From Bifidobacterium breve (GTDB taxonomy: Bacteria; Actinomycetota; Actinomycetes; S36-B12), in the NCBI GenBank assembly GCA_945900705.1, contig CAMDKJ010000105.1:1-6162 (forward strand): 6,162 nucleotides of DNA. The letters run 5' to 3'. The notes beneath the pieces were generated by a model that ran no database searches, was not told the DNA's origin, and worked only from the letters and a program-made list of their open reading frames with translations. Each line of letters opens with the position of its first letter. Positions within the stretch are counted from its first letter, which is position 1. A program made the translations under genes and the position numbers. Positions 1 to 6,162 of the stretch are shown piece after piece.

Positions 1-6
1 GATCAC

Positions 7-1158
7 ATGAGTGTTACCGCAGCAAAGGGTTTTCGCGCCGCCGGAGTCCGCGCCGGCCTTAAGCAATCCGGTGCACCAGATGTTGCACTAGTTGTCAACG
101 ATGGTCCGTTGGTGGTTGCGGCCGGGGTTTTCACCGCCAATCGCTTCAAGGCGGCGCCCGTGCTTTGGTCAAAGCAGGTGTTAGCCGACGGTGAAATTCG
201 TGCGGTGGTGCTGAACTCCGGTGGAGCAAATGCCTGTACCGGGTCGGCAGGCTTTGTCGACACCCACCAAACAGCGGAACGTGTTGCCGAGTTGCTTGGG
301 TTTGGTGCTGGTGATGTCGCCGTATGCTCGACGGGGTTGATCGGTGAACGATTGCCTATGGTCAAGATCATCGATGGTATCGACAAAGCAGTTGCCGCAC
401 TTGCCACCGATGGGGGAGGTGCGGCTGCGACCGCGATCATGACCACCGACTCAGTTTCCAAGCAGGCCGAAATCAGCGTCGGTGGCTTCACTATAGGTGG
501 CATGGCCAAAGGTGCTGGCATGATTGCACCAGCATTGGCAACGATGCTGGTAGTGATAACCACAGATGCGGTGATAACCGCTGACCAAGCAGCCACCGCG
601 TTGAGGTCCGCAACCGGTGTTACTTTTGACCGGATTGATTCCGATGGCTGCATGTCGACCAATGACACCGTGCTGCTCCTAGCGAGTGGAGCAAGTGGGG
701 TAACTCCAGATTTAGCCGAGTTCGCGGCTGCGCTAACCGCAGTGTGCTGGGATTTATCGGGGCAGATCATTGCTGATGCCGAGGGCGCCTCAAAAGACAT
801 CACAATCGTGGTCGACGAGGCGGTTACTGACAATGATGCGGTTGAGGTGGCTCGAGCCATTGCCCGGAGCAATCTATTGAAGTGTGCAATACACGGTGAG
901 GACCCGAATTGGGGTCGCGTGCTTTCTGCGATTGGTACCACTGATGCGGTTTTCGAGCCAAATCAAGTCGATGTCGCCATCAATGGCATTTGGATCTGCA
1001 AGGGCGGTGAGATCGGAGCCGACCGGGATTTGGTTAATTTGAGCGGCAGGGCTGTTGAGATTCGGGTTACTTTGCACGCCGGCACCCAATCTGCCACGGT
1101 GCTTACCAATGACTTGACGGCCGACTACGTCCACGAGAATTCGGCATACGCATCATGA
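7..1158 (+). CDS. argJ: ArgJ, glutamate N-acetyltransferase / ornithine acetyltransferase
   Basis: A cytoplasmic enzyme that moves the acetyl group from N-acetylornithine to glutamate, giving ornithine and N-acetylglutamate and so recycling the acetyl group. Some members also use acetyl-CoA; the sequence does not settle this. The 383 residues are full family length. Visible motifs are NSGGANACTG (70-79), STGLIG (108-113, with the T109-G110 oxyanion pair), GGMAKGAGMIAP (164-175), the self-cleavage site ALATML with Ala178|Thr179, STNDTVLLL (217-225), HGEDPNWGR (296-304) and the C-terminal NSAYAS. Thr179 is expected to become the N-terminal nucleophile of the beta chain, so alpha is 1-178 and beta 179-383. 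The ATG at 7 gives MSVTAAKGF, the start remembered for actinobacterial homologues. The frame stays open through the 6 bases before it, and the ribosome binding site lies outside the window. Its TGA overlaps the argB ATG by 4 bases. Confidence 0.96.
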   Translation: MSVTAAKGFRAAGVRAGLKQSGAPDVALVVNDGPLVVAAGVFTANRFKAAPVLWSKQVLADGEIRAVVLNSGGANACTGSAGFVDTHQTAERVAELLGFGAGDVAVCSTGLIGERLPMVKIIDGIDKAVAALATDGGGAAATAIMTTDSVSKQAEISVGGFTIGGMAKGAGMIAPALATMLVVITTDAVITADQAATALRSATGVTFDRIDSDGCMSTNDTVLLLASGASGVTPDLAEFAAALTAVCWDLSGQIIADAEGASKDITIVVDEAVTDNDAVEVARAIARSNLLKCAIHGEDPNWGRVLSAIGTTDAVFEPNQVDVAINGIWICKGGEIGADRDLVNLSGRAVEIRVTLHAGTQSATVLTNDLTADYVHENSAYAS

Positions 1159-1955
1159 CGATATTAATTAAGTACGGTGGCAATGCCATGACCGATGAAG
1201 CCTTGCAGGTGGCGTTTGCACAAGACATCGTTGAACTACACGCGGCTGGTTTGCGGCCCGTGGTGGTGCACGGCGGCGGCCCACAAATCAATACCATGTT
1301 GAAGAGACTTGCCATTGATAGTGAATTCATCGGCGGGTTGCGTAAAACCACCCCAGAAATCCTCAATGTGGTGCGGATGGTTTTGGTCGGGCAGGTTCAG
1401 CGCGAACTTGTTGGCTTGATAAATGTGCACGGGCCGCTGGCCGTCGGCCTTTCTGGTGAGGACGCCGGGCTCTTTACCGCGCAGCGGCGCGGTGCCATGG
1501 TGGGCGGTGAGTTGGTTGACATCGGGCTGGTCGGTGACGTAATTGAGGTGCGCGAGCAGTTGGTGACAAGGCTCCTTGATTACGGATACATTCCGGTCGT
1601 ATCGACTTTGGCTCGCGGGGTTGACGGGCAAGTTTATAACGTGAATGCCGATACCGCGGCAGCTGCTCTTGCTTCGGCGCTAAATGCCAGCATGATGCTG
1701 GTTCTCACTGACGTTGCCGGGTTGTACGCAAACTGGCCAACCAGTGGCGAAGTTATTTCGAAGATAACCGCGGCGCACTTGGAAGCGCTGCTTCCTTCGC
1801 TAGAGGCTGGAATGGTGCCCAAGATGGAAGGCTGCCTGAGAGCGGTTCGCGGTGGTGTGGCGACCGCGCGGGTAATAGATGGCCGCAAGGTACATGCCGT
1901 GCGCGATGAAGTTATCGGTAATTTGGGTGGGGGTACGACGGTGGTTGCATCATGA
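1155..1955 (+). CDS. argB: ArgB, acetylglutamate kinase, short form without the N-terminal helix
   Basis: Phosphorylates N-acetylglutamate with ATP, the second step of arginine synthesis, in the cytoplasm. It has the amino acid kinase fold. Lys6 sits in IKYGGNAM, HGGG is at 39-42, Arg63 in GGLRKTT binds substrate, NVNAD is at 162-166 with Asp166, TDVAGLY is at 185-191, and Lys223 lies in GMVPKMEG. At 266 residues it is about 28 shorter than the roughly 294-residue mycobacterial protein. The whole deficit is at the N-terminus: the protein begins directly at the first beta strand, as in the short E. coli enzyme. The frame upstream is closed by TGA at 1110-1112, with no ATG, GTG or TTG between that stop and 1155, so the short start is forced. 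Near the C-terminus His247 and Glu252 are kept, but the usual E-[LI]-F-T-x-x-G segment reads EVIGNLGGGT. No clear Shine-Dalgarno precedes the ATG, so translation is probably coupled to argJ through the ATGA overlap. Confidence 0.95.
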   Translation: MTILIKYGGNAMTDEALQVAFAQDIVELHAAGLRPVVVHGGGPQINTMLKRLAIDSEFIGGLRKTTPEILNVVRMVLVGQVQRELVGLINVHGPLAVGLSGEDAGLFTAQRRGAMVGGELVDIGLVGDVIEVREQLVTRLLDYGYIPVVSTLARGVDGQVYNVNADTAAAALASALNASMMLVLTDVAGLYANWPTSGEVISKITAAHLEALLPSLEAGMVPKMEGCLRAVRGGVATARVIDGRKVHAVRDEVIGNLGGGTTVVAS

Positions 1956-3124
1956 CTTGGCAGGAGCGTTGGCAAAGCGCGCTGATGGATAATTACGGCA
2001 CCCCACCGGTACTTATTGCTCGGGGAGTTGGGTCGCGGGTTTGGGATGACTCCGGCAAGGATTACATTGACATGATTGCGGGCATCGCCGTCAATGCGGT
2101 CGGGCACGCGCACCCAGTAGTTGTTGAGGCCATCAGCAAGCAGCTATCCATCCTCGGCCACACGAGCAACCTAGTTGCCACTAATGGCCCCATAGACCTT
2201 GCTGAGCGGCTCATAGCGCTATTGCAGGCACCCGCCGATGCGCGCGTATTTTTCTGCAACTCTGGTACCGAGGCAAATGAGGCAGCGTTAAAGCTTGGCA
2301 GGTTGACGGGGCGCGTTCACACGGTCGTCGCGCAAGGCGGTTTCCATGGCCGCACCATGGGTGCACTCTCCTGGACCGCGCAGCCTGCCAAGCAGGATCC
2401 ATTTCGGCCCCTTCCCGGTGAGGTGACCGTGGTGCCATTTGGTGATGCGGCAGCACTTGCTGCTGCGGTAACCAGTGAGAGCGCCGCGGTGGTGCTAGAA
2501 CCAATCCAAGGCGAAGGTGGTGTCTTGGTTCCACCCGATGGATACCTCCGGCAGGCCCGGGAGATTTGCGATCGCCATGGGGCACTGCTGATGATTGATG
2601 AGGTGCAAACCGGTATTGGCCGCACGGGGGAGTGGTTCGCTTTTCAGCGTGAAGGCATTACTCCAGATGTCGTCATGTTGGCCAAGGGGCTCGGTGGTGG
2701 GTTCCCGATTGGCGCCTGTATCGCATATGGCGGTGCCGCCTCCTTATTTGGTCCCGGATCCCATGGCTCTACTTTCGGGGGCAATCCAATTGCCTGTGCG
2801 GCTGCGTTAGCGGTGCTTCAGGTACTAGAAGAAGGTGACCTCCTGACCCGGGCAACCGCCTTGCATGAGGTTTTATCGACCGAGTTAGTAGCTCGGGGTA
2901 GTGGGCTGGTCACCTCGGTGCGCGGCCGGGGGCTACTTATCGCTGCGGTGCTAGCGTCCGATTGCGGTGCTGACTTAGAAATGGCGGCACGGGGGCAGGG
3001 CATTTTGGTGAATTCGGTGGCGCCAAATGCAATTCGAATGGCACCGGCATTGACGATCACTGATTCCGATATTGCCGAAATGCTCACCAGGTGGGAACTA
3101 GCGACAAGTGAGGTCCGCGGATGA
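1952..3124 (+). CDS. argD: ArgD, acetylornithine aminotransferase (PLP, class III)
   Basis: Transfers an amino group from glutamate to N-acetylglutamate semialdehyde, giving N-acetylornithine; members of the family may also serve lysine synthesis as succinyl-diaminopimelate aminotransferase. The 390 residues form a complete class III fold-type I aminotransferase. NSGTEANEA is at 103-111, with Gly105-Thr106 for the PLP phosphate. GGFHGRTMGAL includes Phe131-His132, which stack on the cofactor. MIDEVQTGIGRTG has Asp216 for the pyridine nitrogen. AKGLGGGFPIGA has Lys245 as the Schiff-base lysine, and GSTFGGNP supplies Thr274 from the partner subunit. The start MTWQERWQSALMDNYGTP aligns with actinobacterial ArgD. 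The ATG overlaps the argB stop as ATGA, with only a weak GGTGGT upstream (1940-1945), so coupling to argB is likely. Its own TGA overlaps the argR ATG, the position where argF would normally intervene. Confidence 0.95.
   Translation: MTWQERWQSALMDNYGTPPVLIARGVGSRVWDDSGKDYIDMIAGIAVNAVGHAHPVVVEAISKQLSILGHTSNLVATNGPIDLAERLIALLQAPADARVFFCNSGTEANEAALKLGRLTGRVHTVVAQGGFHGRTMGALSWTAQPAKQDPFRPLPGEVTVVPFGDAAALAAAVTSESAAVVLEPIQGEGGVLVPPDGYLRQAREICDRHGALLMIDEVQTGIGRTGEWFAFQREGITPDVVMLAKGLGGGFPIGACIAYGGAASLFGPGSHGSTFGGNPIACAAALAVLQVLEEGDLLTRATALHEVLSTELVARGSGLVTSVRGRGLLIAAVLASDCGADLEMAARGQGILVNSVAPNAIRMAPALTITDSDIAEMLTRWELATSEVRG
3110..3113 (+). promoter_or_regulatory. Ribosome binding site of argR (GAGG)
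   Basis: GAGG lies inside the last codons of argD, with a 7-base spacer to the ATG at 3121. It supports that ATG as the argR start over the in-frame ATG at 3160, which has no purine-rich stretch in front of it. Confidence 0.6.
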
Positions 3125-3672
3125 AGATCGTGGCTGTACCTCAGACCACACCCCAGACTATGCCCGCACGGCGTGCACGCATTACCTCGATTTTGGCTGC
3201 CGAGCCGGTTGCCTCGCAACATGCACTCGGCGAGTTACTATTAGCCGAAGGAATTAGCGTGACCCAAACCACCTTGTCGCGCGATCTTGAGGCGATAGGT
3301 GCAGTCAAGCAAAACGACGCGTCGGGGAAAGTGCGTTACGTGACCAACGTTGCTGGAGTTGAAATCGGGTCCAATCCCGACTCGGTGAGCAAAATCGTGG
3401 CCGATGTGCTCATCGGAGCTGAATCCGCCCAAAATATTGCGGTTTTACATACTCCACCGGGCGCCGCGCACTATCTTGCTGAAACCTTGGACAGGTCGGG
3501 GGCCTCGGACATAGTCGGTACGGTTGCTGGTGATGACACAGTTTTAGTCGTAATGCGCACCACCGAAGCCGCACTTGATTTATGTGCGCGTTTATTGCGC
3601 CTTGCAGAACGATCAGGTACGACAATACCAACCAGCGCCGTAGGTGGCGCCAGAAAAAGGAGAACATCGTGA
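3121..3672 (+). CDS. argR: ArgR, arginine-responsive transcriptional repressor
   Basis: A DNA-binding repressor that acts as a hexamer with arginine as corepressor and is expected to control this operon from ARG boxes upstream of its first gene, outside the window. The N-terminal winged helix (about 15-77) contains SQHALGELLLAEG (32-44) and the recognition helix SVTQTTLSRDLE (46-57), with Ser53-Arg54 as the DNA-contacting pair. The C-terminal oligomerisation and arginine-binding domain (about 85-160) contains HTPPGAAHYLA (110-120) and GTVAGDDT (133-140), where Asp138-Asp139 match the arginine-binding aspartates. The 183 residues exceed the usual 150-170 because of a tail after about 161 ending in ARKRRTS. 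The ATG at 3121 overlaps the argD stop as ATGA and has a GAGG site. An internal ATG at residue 14 would still keep the whole DNA-binding domain. The TGA overlaps the argG GTG. Confidence 0.94.
   Translation: MKIVAVPQTTPQTMPARRARITSILAAEPVASQHALGELLLAEGISVTQTTLSRDLEAIGAVKQNDASGKVRYVTNVAGVEIGSNPDSVSKIVADVLIGAESAQNIAVLHTPPGAAHYLAETLDRSGASDIVGTVAGDDTVLVVMRTTEAALDLCARLLRLAERSGTTIPTSAVGGARKRRTS
3657..3662 (+). promoter_or_regulatory. Ribosome binding site of argG (AAGGAG)
   Basis: AAGGAG, the strongest Shine-Dalgarno in the window, stands 6 bases before the GTG at 3669. It decides the argG start in favour of this GTG over the in-frame ATG at 3582. It falls within the last codons of argR and contributes to that protein's basic RKRR end. 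Confidence 0.8.
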
Positions 3673-4868
3673 CGGAGCGCGTAGTACTCGCCTACAGCGG
3701 CGGCCTGGACACCTCGGTGGCAATTGGCTGGATAGCCAAGGAGACAGGCGCAGAGGTCATTGCGGTTGCCGTCGACGTTGGTCAAGGTGGCGAGGACCTT
3801 GATGTGATCCGGAAGCGGGCACTGGCCTGCGGTGCCGTTGAGGCCGAGGTCTCAGATGCCAAGGACGAGTTCGCCGATGAGTACTGCCTCCCTGCACTAA
3901 AAGCCAATGCGCTGTACATGGATAGATATCCACTGGTAAGTGCCCTTTCGCGCCCGGTAATCGTTAAACATTTAGCTAATGCAGCCAAGAAGCACGGCGC
4001 TACGATTTTGGCGCACGGTTGTACTGGCAAGGGTAATGATCAGGTTCGCTTTGAGGTCGGAATTGCCAACCTAATACCCGATATGACATGTATTGCGCCA
4101 GTGCGTGATTATGCGATGACTCGCGATAAGGCGATTGAGTTTGCTGAACTAAATAACTTGCCAATAGATCAAAATAAGAAGAACCCCTATTCGATTGATG
4201 CCAATGTTTGGGGCCGGGCGATTGAGACCGGGTTCCTCGAAGATATCTGGAATGCGCCTATCGAGGATATTTACGCGTATACCTCGGATCCAACGATCGC
4301 CCGTGAGCCTGATGAAGTTCTGATCACCTTCAAAAATGGTGGGCCGGTTGCTATCGACGGTCGTCCGGTATCCATGTTGCAGGCGATCCAGGAGTTGAAT
4401 CAGCGGGCCGGTGCACAAGGTGTTGGGCGAATAGACATGGTTGAAGACCGATTAGTGGGCATCAAGAGCCGTGAGGTTTATGAGGCCCCGGGTGCGATGG
4501 CTTTGATCGCAGCACATGAGGAGCTAGCGAATGTCACCGTCGAACGTGAACTTGCGCGATTTGGCCGGGGAGTTTCACAGCGCTGGACTGAATTGGTCTA
4601 CGACGGCATGTGGTTCAGCCCATTGAAACGCGCCCTCGACGTGTTCCTGGATGATCTCAACTCGACGATTTCAGGGGAGGTGCGCATGATTTTGCACGCG
4701 GGTCGGGCGGTTGTCACCGGGCGCAGGAGCGACCAGTCGCTCTATGACTTCGACTTAGCCACCTACGACACCGGCGATACCTACGACCAGACCAAGGCAA
4801 AGGGATTCATCGATATCTACGGGATGTCGAGTTCCATCGCTGCTCGCCGTGATTTACAGGGGAAGTAA
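3669..4868 (+). CDS. argG: ArgG, argininosuccinate synthase
   Basis: Joins citrulline and aspartate with ATP to give argininosuccinate, AMP and pyrophosphate, in the cytoplasm. The N-type ATP pyrophosphatase loop AYSGGLDTS is at 8-16. MDRYPLVSALSRP follows at about 82-94. AHGCTGKGNDQVRFE (115-129) contains residues that contact ATP, citrulline and aspartate. Further conserved blocks are NVWGRAIETG, EAPGAMALIAAHEEL and the C-terminal LYDFDLATYDTGD. The length of 399 residues matches actinobacterial homologues. The GTG start gives (M)TERVVLAYSGG. A longer reading from the ATG at 3582 adds 29 residues that lie in another frame of argR and look nothing like the family, so it is rejected. The start overlaps the argR stop as GTGA and has a strong AAGGAG site. 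The stop is TAA, 3 bases before argH. No missing catalytic residues or frameshift were seen. Confidence 0.96.
   Translation: MTERVVLAYSGGLDTSVAIGWIAKETGAEVIAVAVDVGQGGEDLDVIRKRALACGAVEAEVSDAKDEFADEYCLPALKANALYMDRYPLVSALSRPVIVKHLANAAKKHGATILAHGCTGKGNDQVRFEVGIANLIPDMTCIAPVRDYAMTRDKAIEFAELNNLPIDQNKKNPYSIDANVWGRAIETGFLEDIWNAPIEDIYAYTSDPTIAREPDEVLITFKNGGPVAIDGRPVSMLQAIQELNQRAGAQGVGRIDMVEDRLVGIKSREVYEAPGAMALIAAHEELANVTVERELARFGRGVSQRWTELVYDGMWFSPLKRALDVFLDDLNSTISGEVRMILHAGRAVVTGRRSDQSLYDFDLATYDTGDTYDQTKAKGFIDIYGMSSSIAARRDLQGK
4858..4863 (+). promoter_or_regulatory. Ribosome binding site of argH (AGGGGA)
   Basis: AGGGGA within the last argG codons lies 8 bases before the argH ATG at 4872. The stretch between them is AT-rich (AGTAATTA), which should keep the start site unstructured. 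Confidence 0.6.
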
Positions 4869-4871
4869 TTA

Positions 4872-6162
4872 ATGACAAGTGATCAGCCGACCCGGCTTTG
4901 GGGAGGTCGGTTCAAAGGCGGGCCGGCCGATGCCATGGCGGCGTTAAGTGCTTCAGTGCACTTTGACTGGCGGCTCGCGCCCTATGACATTGAGCAGACC
5001 CGTGCCCATGCGAAAGTTCTTCAGGCGGCGGGCTTGTTAGGCGCCGATGAACTCGCCTTGGTTGACAGCGCGTTGACGGCGATTGCCGCAGCCGTTGCAA
5101 GTGGGGCGATGGTCCCGGATGCTCGGGATGAGGATGTCCATACCGCGATTGAGCGTGAGTTAATTGAGCGGCTAGGCGATCTAGGTGGCAAATTACGTGC
5201 TGGGCGCAGCCGTAATGATCAAGTCGCGACCGACTTTCGAATGTATTTACGCGACCATGCGCGATTCATTGCCGTAGCTGTCATTGATCTGATGGATGCT
5301 TTCGTCGTGCAGGCGAAGCAGCATGTTGAAACATTCTCACCCGGCTTCACGCACCTTCAGCATGCGCAACCAGTGTCTTTTGGGCACGAGTTGGCAAAGC
5401 ACGTGCACGCATTGGCTCGCGATCTAGAGCGGTTAAGTGATTGGGACGCTAGGGCTGCGCGATCACCACTTGGTGCGGGGGCGTTGGCGGGTTCTAGCCT
5501 TGGGCTCGATCCTGAAGCTGTTGCTATTGCGCTTGGTTTCGATTCGGCACTTGGTAACTCGATTGACGCCGTAAGTGATCGTGATTGGGTTGCTGAGTTT
5601 CTTTTCGTAGGTGCGATGCTCGGAGTTCACCTATCGCGGATTGGCGAAGAAGTTGTTTTGATGACTTCACGTGAGTTTGGCTGGGCCAGCCTCGATGATG
5701 CGTGGTCTACCGGTTCGTCGATCATGCCGCAGAAGAAGAATCCAGATGTAGCTGAACTTGCTCGAGGTAAGTCGGGCCGACTCATCGGAAACCTCACCGG
5801 CTTGCTCGCCACTTTGAAGGGTTTGCCATTCGCCTATAACCGAGACCTTCAAGAAGATAAGGAGCCGGTCTTTGACACCGTCGAGCAGTTACTCCTCGTT
5901 TTGCCGGCGATGACCGGCATGATCTCTACTTTGACTTTCAATACCGAATTGATGGCTGGCTCTGCGCCACAAGGCTTCGCTCTGGCAACTGACATTGCTG
6001 AGTGGTTAGTTCGCCAAGGCGTGCCATTTCGCCAAGCCCATGAGATAGCGGGTGCTTGTGTTCGGGCGGCAGAGTCACGTGGAGTTGAACTCTGGGATCT
6101 TTCGCCGAGTGATTTTTCGGAAATATCCCAATACCTGACACCGGAGGTCAGCGCGGTTCTCA
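4872..6162 (+). CDS. argH: ArgH, argininosuccinate lyase (3' end beyond the window)
   Basis: Splits argininosuccinate into arginine and fumarate, the last step of the pathway; a cytoplasmic homotetramer of the fumarase/aspartase superfamily. The frame is open without interruption for 430 codons to the window edge. The family is usually about 460-475 residues, so roughly 30-45 are missing because of the window boundary, not a mutation. The N-terminus MTSDQPTRLWGGRFKGGP is typical. AGRSRNDQV has Arg112-Ser113-Arg114-Asn115. THLQHAQP has Thr160-His161, matching the catalytic pair of the family. The signature GSSIMPQKKNPD begins at Gly281, with Ser283 as the catalytic serine and Lys288-Asn290 binding substrate. 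It is followed by LPFAYNRDLQEDKEP. The ATG at 4872 lies 3 bases after the argG TAA, with an AGGGGA site, so it is on the same transcript. No broken motif was seen in the visible part. Confidence 0.96.
   Translation, partial: MTSDQPTRLWGGRFKGGPADAMAALSASVHFDWRLAPYDIEQTRAHAKVLQAAGLLGADELALVDSALTAIAAAVASGAMVPDARDEDVHTAIERELIERLGDLGGKLRAGRSRNDQVATDFRMYLRDHARFIAVAVIDLMDAFVVQAKQHVETFSPGFTHLQHAQPVSFGHELAKHVHALARDLERLSDWDARAARSPLGAGALAGSSLGLDPEAVAIALGFDSALGNSIDAVSDRDWVAEFLFVGAMLGVHLSRIGEEVVLMTSREFGWASLDDAWSTGSSIMPQKKNPDVAELARGKSGRLIGNLTGLLATLKGLPFAYNRDLQEDKEPVFDTVEQLLLVLPAMTGMISTLTFNTELMAGSAPQGFALATDIAEWLVRQGVPFRQAHEIAGACVRAAESRGVELWDLSPSDFSEISQYLTPEVSAVL

Noticed and set aside
3..941. Long open frame of 312 codons on the - strand opposite argJ.
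   Set aside because: It is a mirror of argJ codon bias. The protein is low-complexity, rich in Ala, Ser, Thr and Pro, with no recognisable domain, and argJ on the other strand is certain.
1164..1171. TTAATTAA palindrome at the start of argB.
   Set aside because: It encodes Leu-Ile-Lys of the conserved first beta strand; an AT-rich start codon region is ordinary and no second copy or partner site was seen.
1322..1329. Palindrome TGAATTCA inside argB, resembling paired ARG-box half sites.
   Set aside because: It is only 8 bases, lacks the spacing of an ARG box (two half sites separated by an AT-rich core), and lies mid-gene where such a match is expected by chance.
3160..3162. Alternative argR start at an internal ATG.
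   Set aside because: It has no Shine-Dalgarno, whereas the ATG at 3121 has GAGG at 7 bases and the ATGA overlap common to this operon.
3602..3630. Possible internal promoter before argG, starting with TTGCAG.
   Set aside because: No good -10 hexamer occurs at 16-18 bases; the nearest AT-rich matches are poor or too close.
3582..3668. A 29-residue N-terminal extension of argG from the ATG at 3582.
   Set aside because: It lies inside argR in another frame, resembles no ArgG N-terminus, and has no matching ribosome site, while the GTG at 3669 has AAGGAG and gives the family start.

Overview
The window is one tightly packed stretch of an arginine biosynthesis operon, read entirely on the + strand in the order argJ - argB - argD - argR - argG - argH. 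The first gene starts 6 bases into the window. The last gene runs off the right edge. Every base from 7 to 6162 is coding except for a 3-base gap between argG and argH, so there is no intergenic stretch to describe. No RNA genes, mobile elements, CRISPR arrays, repeats, terminators or convincing internal promoters were seen.

The organism is most likely an actinobacterium (Actinomycetota). The gene order matches the actinobacterial argCJBD(F)RGH cluster, and the proteins resemble Streptomyces and Mycobacterium homologues as I remember them. Examples are the ArgJ N-terminus MSVTAAKGF, the ArgG start TERVVLAYSGG, and the ArgR stretch TPPGAAHYLA. Base composition looks only moderately GC-rich (about mid-fifties percent by eye, not counted) and TTA leucine codons are common. 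This argues against Streptomyces or Mycobacterium and fits a lower-GC actinobacterium, for example a freshwater lineage. No genus can be assigned from this window.

The genes work together as follows. ArgJ supplies N-acetylglutamate by transferring the acetyl group from N-acetylornithine, releasing ornithine. ArgB phosphorylates N-acetylglutamate. The next enzyme, ArgC, is not in the window and would be expected just upstream. ArgD transaminates the semialdehyde to N-acetylornithine. Ornithine must then be carbamoylated to citrulline by ArgF, whose gene is absent from its usual place between argD and argR. ArgG and ArgH convert citrulline to argininosuccinate and then to arginine. ArgR is the arginine-responsive repressor expected to control the operon. 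Four successive junctions are 4-base ATGA or GTGA overlaps, which points to one transcript with translational coupling.

I see no new biological system here. The two points most worth checking are the missing argF and an unusually short ArgB. That ArgB lacks the N-terminal helix linked to feedback inhibition by arginine, and no upstream start codon could restore it.
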